Assembly (NCBI GenBank): GCA_012518475.1 | Contig: JAAYSB010000223.1 | Coordinates: 1-15,121, forward strand | Origin: Intrasporangiaceae bacterium | Lineage (GTDB): Bacteria; Actinomycetota; Actinomycetes; Actinomycetales; Dermatophilaceae | Direction of reading: 5' to 3' | Length of the DNA stretch: 15,121 nucleotides | Shown: positions 1 to 6,450 of the stretch, piece by piece | Layout: each line of letters opens with the position of its first letter | How positions within the stretch are numbered: the stretch's first letter is position 1 | The notes under the pieces: model-generated | The model's input: the letters and a program-made list of their open reading frames with translations, nothing else | The model's database searches: none | What the model was told of the DNA's origin: nothing | Made by a program: the position numbers and the translations under genes

Positions 1-24
1 ACAACCTGGCAATTACCAGGTTGT
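1..24. repeat. 24-bp near-perfect palindrome at left edge
   Basis: The 9-base arms ACAACCTGG (1-9) and CCAGGTTGT (16-24) are exact reverse complements. The six bases between them (CAATTA) continue the symmetry apart from one pair, so 11 of 12 base pairs match around an AATT centre. It lies 37 bp past the ackA stop codon. It could be the stem of a terminator for the kdd-pta-ackA operon, with any T-run falling outside the window. The symmetric AT centre, which leaves almost no free loop, fits equally well with a protein-binding operator for a gene to the left. The symmetry is certain; the role is not. Confidence 0.6.
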
Positions 25-28
25 GGCA

Positions 29-43
29 CGCACCGTGGGTGCG
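29..43 (-). terminator. Short GC-rich hairpin downstream of ackA
   Basis: CGCACC (29-34) and GGTGCG (38-43) form a 6-bp stem with a 3-base loop. It starts 18 bp beyond the ackA stop and sits between that stop and the palindrome at 1-24. No T-run follows, as is common for actinobacterial terminators. Read with the neighbouring palindrome it may form a tandem-hairpin 3' end for the minus-strand operon. Confidence 0.4.
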
Positions 44-60
44 CAGGATGTTGCCCGTGG

Positions 61-1197
61 TCAGCCGCGGACGAGCTCGGCGGTCTCGGTGGCGATCTCG
101 AGCTCCTCGTTCGTCGGGATGACGAGCATGGCGGTGCCGCTCTCCGGCGTCGTGATGAACCGCTCCCCGGTCCCGTGCTCGTTCGCGTCGCCATCGAGGA
201 CGACGCCGAACAGCCCGAGCCGCTCGGCGAGCATCCCGCGCACGACCGAGCCGTGCTCGCCGATCCCGCCGGTGAGCACGACGGCGTCGAGGCGTCCGAG
301 CTCGGCGGCATAGGCGCCGATGTACTTCACGAGCCGGTGCACCATGACGTCGAGGGCCAGTCGCGCCTGCTCGTCGCCCTCGAGGTAGCGCTCGGTGACG
401 GTGCGGGCGTCGTTGACACCTGCGAGCGCGTGGAGGCCGGACTCCTTGTTCAGCATCCGGTCCACCGCCGCGGCATCGAGGCCGGCAACGCGCAGCAGAT
501 AGGAGCTCAGTGACGGGTCCACGTCCCCGGACCGGGTGCCCATGACGAGGCCCTCGAGCGGCGTCAGGCCCATGGAGGTGTCGATGCTCCGGCCACCGCT
601 GACGGCGGTGGCGCTGCAGCCGTTCCCGAGGTGAAGCACGACGAGCGCCGTCTCCTCGAGCGGGCGGCCCAACAGCTCCGCTGCCCGCCGTGAGACATAC
701 GCGTGGGAGGTCCCATGGAAGCCGTAGCGGCGGATCTTGTAGTCCACTCGCCACCGCAGTGGGACGGCATAGGTGTATGCGGAGGCCGGCATGGTCTGGT
801 GGAACGCCGTGTCGAACACCGCCACCTGGGGTATGCCGGGGAACAGCTCCAGGGTCGCGTCGATGCCGTGCAGGTGGGCCGGGTTGTGCAGCGGCGCGAG
901 TGGAGAGAGCTCCTCGATGATGTCGCGGACCCGGGCATCGATGAGCGTCGCCCCGGAGAACTCGGCACCGCCGTGCACCACCCGGTGGCCGATCGCGAGC
1001 AGATGCGCGGGATCGAGTCGGTCGCCCATGTCGTCGAGGGCGTGCCGCAGGGCTGCCTCATGGTCGGGAACGTCACTGCCGGCCTCACCGATGCGCTCGA
1101 CGAGGCCCTTGGCGTGGACGGAGCCGTCGGTCGGGTCGATGAGCTGATACTTCAGGGACGACGAGCCCGCGTTGATGACGAGAACGAGGTCGCTCAC
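61..1197 (-). CDS. ackA: Acetate kinase
   Basis: Converts acetyl phosphate + ADP to acetate + ATP in the cytoplasm (EC 2.7.2.1), and can run backwards to activate acetate. The 378-residue product is slightly shorter than the usual ~400 but has every family signature. There is an N-terminal phosphate loop NAGSSSLK (9-16) and HRVVHGG (71-77, with the substrate Arg72). FDTAFH (128-133) carries the catalytic Asp129. RRYGFHGTSH (156-165), LGNGCS (190-195), MGTRSGDVDP (219-228, with Arg222), a GGIGEHG ADP-site motif and a C-terminal TNEE follow. These correspond to Asn7, Arg91, Asp148, His180, Arg241 and Glu384 of the Methanosarcina enzyme. The GTG start overlaps the pta stop (GTGA, 1194-1197), so translation is probably coupled. 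It is the last gene of kdd-pta-ackA; stem-loops follow the stop. Confidence 0.97.
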   Translation of the reverse strand: MSDLVLVINAGSSSLKYQLIDPTDGSVHAKGLVERIGEAGSDVPDHEAALRHALDDMGDRLDPAHLLAIGHRVVHGGAEFSGATLIDARVRDIIEELSPLAPLHNPAHLHGIDATLELFPGIPQVAVFDTAFHQTMPASAYTYAVPLRWRVDYKIRRYGFHGTSHAYVSRRAAELLGRPLEETALVVLHLGNGCSATAVSGGRSIDTSMGLTPLEGLVMGTRSGDVDPSLSSYLLRVAGLDAAAVDRMLNKESGLHALAGVNDARTVTERYLEGDEQARLALDVMVHRLVKYIGAYAAELGRLDAVVLTGGIGEHGSVVRGMLAERLGLFGVVLDGDANEHGTGERFITTPESGTAMLVIPTNEELEIATETAELVRG

Positions 1198-3275
1198 CGG
1201 TTGCCTCCCGCCTGGATGGCCGTGATGACGATGGTGTTGACGATGTCTCGCACCAGGGCGCCGCGGGACAGGTCGTTGACCGGCTTGCCGAGACCCTGCA
1301 GAACGGGGCCGATCGCAACGGCGGAGGCGCTGCGCTGAACCGCCTTGTAGGTGTTGTTGCCGGTGTTGAGGTCCGGGAAGATCAGCACGTTCGCCGCGCC
1401 GGCGACGGGGCTGTCCTTGAGCTTGGTCGCAGCCACGGCTGGATCGACGGCGGCGTCGTACTGGATCGGGCCCTCGACGAGGAGCTCGGGCGCACGCTCG
1501 CGGACCAGGTCGGTCGCCTCACGCACCTTCTCGACGTCGGCTCCGGTGCCCGATGCCCCGGTCGAGTACGACAACATCGCCACGCGGGGGTCGATGCCGA
1601 ACTGGGCCGCGGTGCGGGCCGAGGAGATCGCGATGTCGGCGAGCTGGGCGGCGGTCGGGTCGGGGTTGATCGCGCAGTCGCCGTAGACGAGAACGCGGTC
1701 GGCCAGGCACATGAAGAAGACGCTCGAGACGACCGAGACGCCTGGCGCGGTCCGCACGATCTCGAGGGCCGGGCGCACGGTTGCGGCCGTCGTCGTGACG
1801 GAGCCGGAGACCATGCCGTCGGCGAGGCCCTGGTGCACCATGAGCGTGCCGAAGTAGGACCGGTCGGTGACGATGTCGTGCGCCATCTCGACGGTGACGC
1901 CCTTGTGCGCCCGGATCCGCGCATACTCCTCGGCGAAGCCGATCCGCCACTCGCTGTGGATGGGGTCGACGATGTCGATCCCGGTGAGATCGACGTTGCG
2001 GTCCCGGGCGACCGCCTGCACCGCGTCCGGGTCGCCGAGGAGGGTGAGTCTGGCAATGCCGCGCTCGTGACAGATCGCAGCCGCTTCGAGGACCCGCGGC
2101 TCGGTCCCCTCGGGCAGGACGATCCGGGCCTGGGTGCGACGCGCTGCGTCGACGATGTCGTGCTCGAACATCAGCGGGGTGACGACCCGCTCCCGCTCGG
2201 GCCGGTCACCGATGTGCAGCAGCCCGCTCGCGTCGATCGTCTCGTCGATGGCGGCAACGGCTGCCTCGATCTTGCGCTGGGACGTCGCGGTGATGCGCCC
2301 TGCCGTGTGGAGCAGTGCGCTTGCCGTGTCCATGGTGCTGGAGTCCACGGCGACCATGGGCAGGCTGAGATCGACACCGTCGATGAGGCGGGAGATCTGC
2401 GGGGAGAGCTCGAAGCCACCGTTGAGGATGATGCCGGACAGGCCGGGGAACGTCGTCGCCCGGTGGGCGAGCAGCGTGCCGATGACGATCGCCTCCCGGT
2501 CGGCGGGGACGATGACGACGCAGCCCTCCGTGATCCGGTCCAGGACATTGGGCAGCGTCATGGCGGCGACGACGATGCCGTGGCACTCGCGATCGAGGAG
2601 GTCGGCGTCACCGTGCACGAGCTCACCGTCGGTGGCCTCGAGGTAGTCCTGCATCGTCGGTGCGCGCAGGAGCGGGACATCGGCGACGACCGAGACCGTC
2701 AGGTCCCCGACGGCCGCCCGCAGCAGCTCGTCGGTGCGGGCCAGCTTCTCGGGACGGACCTGGTTGGCGACGACGCCGGCCACGGTGGCGTGGTGGTCGC
2801 GGGCCGCGGCCAGGGCGAGCTGGGCAGCGGTGGCCGTCGACGTCGGGCCCCGCTCCCCGCCGGGGATGACGAGCAGCATCGGGGTGCCGAGGTTGGCGGC
2901 GACCTGGGAGTTGAAGGCGAACTCGCTCGGCGCAGTGACGTCGGCGAAGTCCGAGCCGATGACGAGCACCGTGTCGAACTGCTCGGCAACGGTGTGGAAC
3001 CCCTCGACGATCCGGGTCATGGCCGATTCGACCCCGAGGTTGTGCACCTCGTCATAGGTCACGCCCACCGCGGTTGCCGGGTCCTGGGCGAGCTCTTCCA
3101 TGCCGAGCACGGTGAGCTGGCCGAGGAGCAGCTCGACGAGCTCGTCGTCCCGCTCCGCGACGGGCCGATAGACGCCGATTCGACCGTGCCGCCGCGCCAG
3201 CTGGTGGAGGATGCCGAGGGCCACGGCTGACTTGCCGGACGCGGCGTCGGTGGCGCTGATATAGAGGCTTGTCAC
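1194..3275 (-). CDS. pta: Phosphate acetyltransferase, long form with P-loop and DRTGG domains
   Basis: Interconverts acetyl-CoA + phosphate and acetyl phosphate + CoA (EC 2.3.1.8), supplying AckA. The 693 residues match the long bacterial class. A BioD-like P-loop domain occupies the N-terminus (SATDAASGKSA, 7-17). A DRTGG domain follows at about 200-320, and the catalytic PTA_PTB domain runs from about 365 to the end. Catalytic-domain motifs are LPEGTEPRVLEAA (387-399), SYSTGASGTGAD (569-580), FPDLNTGNNTYK (633-644) and VNDLSRG (666-672). An in-frame TTG lies 9 bases upstream at 3284. The GTG at 3275 is preferred because AGGG (3285-3288) sits 9 bases before it but would abut the TTG. That ribosome site overlaps the kdd stop codon (3287-3289), indicating tight coupling to kdd. 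The downstream ackA overlaps by 4 bp. Confidence 0.96.
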   Translation of the reverse strand: MTSLYISATDAASGKSAVALGILHQLARRHGRIGVYRPVAERDDELVELLLGQLTVLGMEELAQDPATAVGVTYDEVHNLGVESAMTRIVEGFHTVAEQFDTVLVIGSDFADVTAPSEFAFNSQVAANLGTPMLLVIPGGERGPTSTATAAQLALAAARDHHATVAGVVANQVRPEKLARTDELLRAAVGDLTVSVVADVPLLRAPTMQDYLEATDGELVHGDADLLDRECHGIVVAAMTLPNVLDRITEGCVVIVPADREAIVIGTLLAHRATTFPGLSGIILNGGFELSPQISRLIDGVDLSLPMVAVDSSTMDTASALLHTAGRITATSQRKIEAAVAAIDETIDASGLLHIGDRPERERVVTPLMFEHDIVDAARRTQARIVLPEGTEPRVLEAAAICHERGIARLTLLGDPDAVQAVARDRNVDLTGIDIVDPIHSEWRIGFAEEYARIRAHKGVTVEMAHDIVTDRSYFGTLMVHQGLADGMVSGSVTTTAATVRPALEIVRTAPGVSVVSSVFFMCLADRVLVYGDCAINPDPTAAQLADIAISSARTAAQFGIDPRVAMLSYSTGASGTGADVEKVREATDLVRERAPELLVEGPIQYDAAVDPAVAATKLKDSPVAGAANVLIFPDLNTGNNTYKAVQRSASAVAIGPVLQGLGKPVNDLSRGALVRDIVNTIVITAIQAGGNR

Positions 3276-3286
3276 GCCTGCCAACC

Positions 3287-4366
3287 CTAGTCTGCGTCGA
3301 GGCGGCTCTCGAACAGGGCACGGACCGCGGCGTTGCTCCGGATGAGGTCGAGGGCGTAGTCGGCGTGACCAGGCACATAGCCGTTGCCGACGAGCATCCG
3401 CACGTCTGCGGCGAGACCCTCGGCACCGAGAGCAGCGGCGGCGAAGCTCGTCGCCATCGAGAAGAAGATGATCGTCCCGCCCTCAGCCGTGGCGAGAACC
3501 GCAGGCTGTTCACACCCGGGCACGTCGACACAGACGACCGTCACGTCTGCGGGGCCGCCGGCCTGCTCGACGGCCGCGGACAGGCCGAGCGGTGAGCGGG
3601 CGTCGGCGATGACGACCTCGTCCGCCAGGCCGGTCCCCTCGAGGAGACGCGCCTCCTCCTCGTGAGGCACGACGGCGATCCGGCGACCTGCGCGGGCCTG
3701 CTCGGCTGCCGCGAGCGACAGCGACCCGGACTTCCCCGCCCCACCGAGGACGGCGACCGTCGGTGGCCGGCCGCTCGACGCATACTCCCCTACCACTCGA
3801 GCCACGAGCGCAGGAGCACCGCAGACGTCCATGACCATGAGGGCGAGGTCGGCGCTGAGATCCTCCGGGAGCACGGCGGCGATGGAGCGGCTGAAGAGGA
3901 TGGCGTGTCCCTGTGCCGGCACCCGCTCGGAGCGGCCGTCCCAGCGCGCGAGCCCGTCGGTGATCTCGAGAGGGGTCAGGCTGAGCGAGACGAGGGTGGC
4001 GACCCGGTCACCGACGGTCAGGCCGAGCGGCGACTCCTCGCCGACCTCCTCCACCGTGCCGATGAGCATGCCGCCGGAACCGGTGACCGGGTTCTGCATC
4101 TTGCCCCGGGTGGCGACGATCTCCAGGACCTCGGCACGCACGGCAGCTCCGTCTCCGGCGTGCTTGTCGTGCAGCTGACGGAAGGACGCGGCGTCGAGGT
4201 TGAGGGTCTCGATCGCGATGCGCACCTCCCCCGGCCGGATGTCGCGGCTGTTGTCGAGCCGCTCGGCCGCCTGAGGCAGGGTCGTCGGGGCACCGGCCGC
4301 GTCCAGCGGGGCAAGGACACGGTGCAGCCCGACCGGGGACTCGGCGGTCAGATCGGCGTCAGTCAC
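3287..4366 (-). CDS. kdd: L-erythro-3,5-diaminohexanoate dehydrogenase
   Basis: Oxidatively deaminates 3,5-diaminohexanoate to 5-amino-3-oxohexanoate with NAD(P)+ (EC 1.4.1.11), step 3 of the lysine aminomutase fermentation pathway. The 359-residue product strongly resembles Fusobacterium Kdd as I recall it: LDNS near residue 37, the block KMQNPVTGSGGMLIGTVE (89-106), VGDRVATLVSLSLTPLEI (118-135) and a Rossmann glycine loop VLGGAGKSGS (206-215) for the nucleotide. No zinc-alcohol-dehydrogenase catalytic signature is obvious. The reading frame is open upstream to a TTG at 4402. GTG 4366 is chosen because GGGAG (4375-4379) lies 8 bases before it and homologous sequence begins after it. It is first in the minus-strand kdd-pta-ackA operon and divergent from kamA, which catalyses step 1 of the same pathway. 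The missing middle enzyme (KamDE) is not in the window. Confidence 0.94.
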   Translation of the reverse strand: MTDADLTAESPVGLHRVLAPLDAAGAPTTLPQAAERLDNSRDIRPGEVRIAIETLNLDAASFRQLHDKHAGDGAAVRAEVLEIVATRGKMQNPVTGSGGMLIGTVEEVGEESPLGLTVGDRVATLVSLSLTPLEITDGLARWDGRSERVPAQGHAILFSRSIAAVLPEDLSADLALMVMDVCGAPALVARVVGEYASSGRPPTVAVLGGAGKSGSLSLAAAEQARAGRRIAVVPHEEEARLLEGTGLADEVVIADARSPLGLSAAVEQAGGPADVTVVCVDVPGCEQPAVLATAEGGTIIFFSMATSFAAAALGAEGLAADVRMLVGNGYVPGHADYALDLIRSNAAVRALFESRLDAD

Positions 4367-4374
4367 TTCAGATT

Positions 4375-4379
4375 CTCCC
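4375..4379 (-). promoter_or_regulatory. Ribosome binding site deciding the kdd start
   Basis: GGGAG on the minus strand, 8 bases before GTG 4366. This supports the shorter kdd product over the TTG at 4402, which has no such site. Confidence 0.6.
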
Positions 4380-4403
4380 GTGGTTGTTCGGCTTGTCTGC
4401 AAG

Positions 4404-4415
4404 ATTTCGCGATAT
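4404..4415. promoter_or_regulatory. Candidate operator: ATTTCGCGATAT palindrome
   Basis: A 12-bp palindrome centred on TCGCGA, with 5 of 6 pairs matching (only 4406/4413 mismatched). It is an AT-flanked element in otherwise GC-rich DNA, midway between the divergent kdd and kamA starts. It lies 38 bp upstream of kdd, and just upstream of the kamA -35 box, where an activator or repressor could act on both genes. No specific regulator family is assigned. Confidence 0.4.
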
Positions 4416-4417
4416 GC

Positions 4418-4434
4418 CTGCGTGACACATGCAG
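4418..4434. promoter_or_regulatory. Candidate operator: CTGCgTG-ACA-CAtGCAG dyad over the kamA -35
   Basis: Inverted repeat with half-sites CTGCGTG and CATGCAG separated by 3 bases; 6 of 7 pairs match. It completely covers the kamA -35 hexamer (4422-4427), a position typical of repressor sites. The dyad is directly visible; its function is inferred. Confidence 0.45.
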
Positions 4435-4450
4435 TTTCTCCACCTATCCT
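4422..4450 (+). promoter_or_regulatory. kamA promoter, probably leaderless
   Basis: The -35 GTGACA (4422-4427, 5 of 6 to TTGACA) and -10 TATCCT (4445-4450, fits TANNNT) are separated by 17 bp. Transcription would start about 7 bases after the -10, at 4457-4458, which is the A of the kamA ATG. The bases before that ATG are pyrimidine-rich with no Shine-Dalgarno sequence, agreeing with a leaderless mRNA. Confidence 0.65.
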
Positions 4451-4457
4451 GCCATCT

Positions 4458-5900
4458 ATGACCGCACTCGAGCAGCCATATGTCTACGCGCGCCGCGAGC
4501 TCCTCGAGCCCGACTGGACACGGTTCCCGGGCTGGCGTGACGTCACCACCGAGCAGTGGGAGGACGTCCAGTGGCAGCGGGTGAACTGCGTCAAGAACAT
4601 CAAGCAGCTGCGTGAGCTCATGGGTGACCTCCTCGAGGAGCGGTTCTATGCCGACCTCGAGCGCGACCAGCAGGAGCGGGCGACGATGTCGATGCTCGTG
4701 CCCCCGCAGATGCTCAACACGATGGTCTCCGAGATGACCTGGGCCGACGGCAGGATGCCGGCAGCGGGCGCGGAGTTCACCGACGCGTTCTACGCCGACC
4801 CGATCCGGGCCTACATGCTGCCGGTGTTCTCAGACCGGCGCACCGACTGGCCGAGCCACCCGTTCGCCACCCGCGACAGCCTCCACGAGCACGACATGTG
4901 GGCCGTCGAGGGGCTGACGCACCGCTACCCGACCAAGGTCCTCGCCGAGATGCTCCCGACCTGCCCCCAGTACTGCGGTCACTGCACCCGCATGGACCTC
5001 GTCGGCAACTCGACCCCCCAGATCGCGAAGCTCAAGCTGGCGGGCAAGCCGGTCGACCGCTACGCCGCGATGCTGGACTATCTCCAGCGGACCCCGGGCG
5101 TGCGTGATGTCGTCGTCTCCGGCGGTGACGTGGCCAACATGCCGTGGAAGAACCTCGAGGGATTCCTCGACAAGCTGCTCGAGGTGGAGACCATCCGTGA
5201 CATCCGGCTCGCGACCAAGGCCCTCATGGGTCTGCCCCAGCACTGGCTCCAGCCGGACGTCGTCGAGGGAGTGGCGCGGGTCTCCGGGAAGGCCCGTTCC
5301 CGCGGGGTGTCGGTCGCCATCCACACCCATGTCAACAACGTCCAGTCCGTCACACCGCTCGTGGCCAGGGCGACGGTGGCCATGCTCGACGCCGGACTGC
5401 GCAACGTCCGCAACCAGGGGGTGCTCATGCGCGGCATCAACGACTCCCCCGAGCAGCTCCTCGACCTCTGCTTCGCCCTGCAGGACGAGGCGATGATCAC
5501 GCCGTACTACTTCTACATGTGCGACATGATCCCGTTCTCCGAGCACTGGCGGCTCTCGCTCTCCGAGGCCCAGGAGCTGCAGCACGCGATCATGGGGTAC
5601 CTCCCTGGATTCGCCACCCCGCGCATCGTGTGCGACGTCCCCTTCGTCGGGAAGCGGTGGGTGCACCAGGTCGAGTCCTACGACACCGAGAAGGGAATGT
5701 CCTTCTGGCGCAAGCACTACCGGACCTCGATCGAGGTCGGTGACGAGCAGGCGCTGTCCCGTGAGTATGTCTACTACGACCCGATCTACACCCTTCCGGA
5801 GTCGGGTCAGCAGTGGTGGCGCGACAACACCGACCTCGACGCAGCGCACGCTGCCGCGTTCGCCTCTGCCGAGTCCTCCCGGGTCGCGTCGCTCGGCTAG
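4458..5900 (+). CDS. kamA: Radical-SAM lysine 2,3-aminomutase (KamA family)
   Basis: Predicted to convert L-lysine to L-beta-lysine (EC 5.4.3.2) using S-adenosylmethionine, a [4Fe-4S] cluster and pyridoxal phosphate. The 480-residue product has the cluster motif C169-x3-C173-x2-C176 followed by TRMDLVG. VSGGDVANMP (the GGDPL-like SAM element) and PYYFYMCDM with Asp356 follow. IVCDVPFVGK holds Asp393 and Lys399. By position Asp356 and Asp393 match Asp293/Asp330 of the Clostridium enzyme, which bind the lysine epsilon-amine and are replaced in glutamate 2,3-aminomutase, so lysine is the likely substrate. Lys399 is the likely PLP lysine. The glycine-rich PGGGGK loop of the classical enzyme is altered and one residue shorter here. 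The frame opens at 4380, but ATG 4458 fits the promoter. Divergent from kdd, with ybaK 21 bp downstream. Confidence 0.88.
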   Translation: MTALEQPYVYARRELLEPDWTRFPGWRDVTTEQWEDVQWQRVNCVKNIKQLRELMGDLLEERFYADLERDQQERATMSMLVPPQMLNTMVSEMTWADGRMPAAGAEFTDAFYADPIRAYMLPVFSDRRTDWPSHPFATRDSLHEHDMWAVEGLTHRYPTKVLAEMLPTCPQYCGHCTRMDLVGNSTPQIAKLKLAGKPVDRYAAMLDYLQRTPGVRDVVVSGGDVANMPWKNLEGFLDKLLEVETIRDIRLATKALMGLPQHWLQPDVVEGVARVSGKARSRGVSVAIHTHVNNVQSVTPLVARATVAMLDAGLRNVRNQGVLMRGINDSPEQLLDLCFALQDEAMITPYYFYMCDMIPFSEHWRLSLSEAQELQHAIMGYLPGFATPRIVCDVPFVGKRWVHQVESYDTEKGMSFWRKHYRTSIEVGDEQALSREYVYYDPIYTLPESGQQWWRDNTDLDAAHAAAFASAESSRVASLG

Positions 5901-5908
5901 GGCTCGAC

Positions 5909-5914
5909 TAGCCT
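5909..5914 (+). promoter_or_regulatory. -10 element (TAGCCT) of ybaK, probably leaderless
   Basis: TAGCCT ends 7 bases before the ybaK GTG (5922). The intervening CTCTCTG has no ribosome site, so transcription probably begins at the start codon. No convincing -35 is visible. ybaK may also be read through from kamA, 21 bp upstream. Confidence 0.45.
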
Positions 5915-5921
5915 CTCTCTG

Positions 5922-6425
5922 GTGAGCACCCCGGCCACGGTGGCCCTGACCCGTCTCGGCCTCCCGTTCCAGACGCATACCTATGCCCATGATCCGTCGG
6001 TGTCCGCCTACGGGCAGGAGGCAGCCGACGCGACCGGCGTGGAGCCGGAACGGATCTTCAAGACGCTGCTGGTCGACACCGGCCGGACCCTCGCCGTCGG
6101 GATCGTGCCCGTCTCCGGTTCGTTGGACCTCAAGGCGGTAGCGGCTGCGCTGTGCGTGAAGAAGGTGACGATGGCCGAGCCCGCAGTGGCAGAACGGTCG
6201 ACGGGGTATGTCGTGGGCGGGATCTCGCCGGTCGGCCAGCGCAAGGCGCTCCCGACTGTCATCGACGAGTCGGCGCGCGGGTTCGAGACGGTCTTCGTCT
6301 CGGGCGGGCGTCGTGGGTTCGAGATCGAGCTCGCGCCGGACGACCTCGCGGCTGCCACGGGCGGCACGTTCGCGACCATCTCGCGTGAGCGCCTGCCGGC
6401 TGGATCGCGCGCAGCCCCTCCGTGA
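5922..6425 (+). CDS. ybaK: Cys-tRNA(Pro)/Cys-tRNA(Cys) deacylase, YbaK/EbsC family
   Basis: Editing protein that hydrolyses misacylated Cys-tRNA(Pro) in trans with prolyl-tRNA synthetase, protecting translation. The 167 residues cover the complete family domain. Visible features are the N-terminal TPATVALTRLGLPF, IFKTLL (45-50) with the conserved lysine (Lys47), VPVSGSLDLKAVA (62-74), and the signature block from TGYVVGGISPVG to LPTVID (94-115). The GTG start is taken because homology begins immediately and a TAGCCT -10 box lies 7 bases upstream. The gene faces the Lrp-family gene, with a shared hairpin at its end. A link to the lysine genes upstream is not expected; adjacency is probably incidental. 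Confidence 0.92.
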   Translation: MSTPATVALTRLGLPFQTHTYAHDPSVSAYGQEAADATGVEPERIFKTLLVDTGRTLAVGIVPVSGSLDLKAVAAALCVKKVTMAEPAVAERSTGYVVGGISPVGQRKALPTVIDESARGFETVFVSGGRRGFEIELAPDDLAAATGGTFATISRERLPAGSRAAPP

Positions 6426-6450
6426 TCGCGCAATCGCGAGATGACGGAGG
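6417..6450. terminator. Bidirectional hairpin between ybaK and lrp
   Basis: CCTCCGT (6417-6423) pairs with ACGGAGG (6444-6450), with an inner CGCG/CGCG stem around a CAAT loop. It fills the 25-bp gap between two convergent stop codons and includes the ybaK TGA. There is no T-run. The symmetry allows it to act on both strands. Confidence 0.55.

Noticed and set aside
1833..3230. 465-codon open frame on the plus strand opposite pta
   Set aside because: Composition is a GC-driven mirror of pta (rich in Asp, Gly, Val, Arg), with no domains or ribosome site; pta has all family motifs.
4367..4457. Lysine riboswitch upstream of kdd or kamA
   Set aside because: The intergenic region is only 91 bp, much smaller than the L-box aptamer, and kamA seems leaderless.
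4380..4457. Longer KamA from the start at 4380
   Set aside because: The extra 26 residues would cover the -35/-10 promoter and operator region and do not look like protein sequence.
4830..5990. 386-codon open frame on the minus strand opposite kamA
   Set aside because: Low-complexity Gly/Val/His/Arg translation with no recognisable domain; the kamA cluster cysteines and promoter define the real gene.
5922..6425. ybaK as a functional part of the lysine module
   Set aside because: It is a tRNA-editing protein with its own -10 box; proximity alone is not enough.
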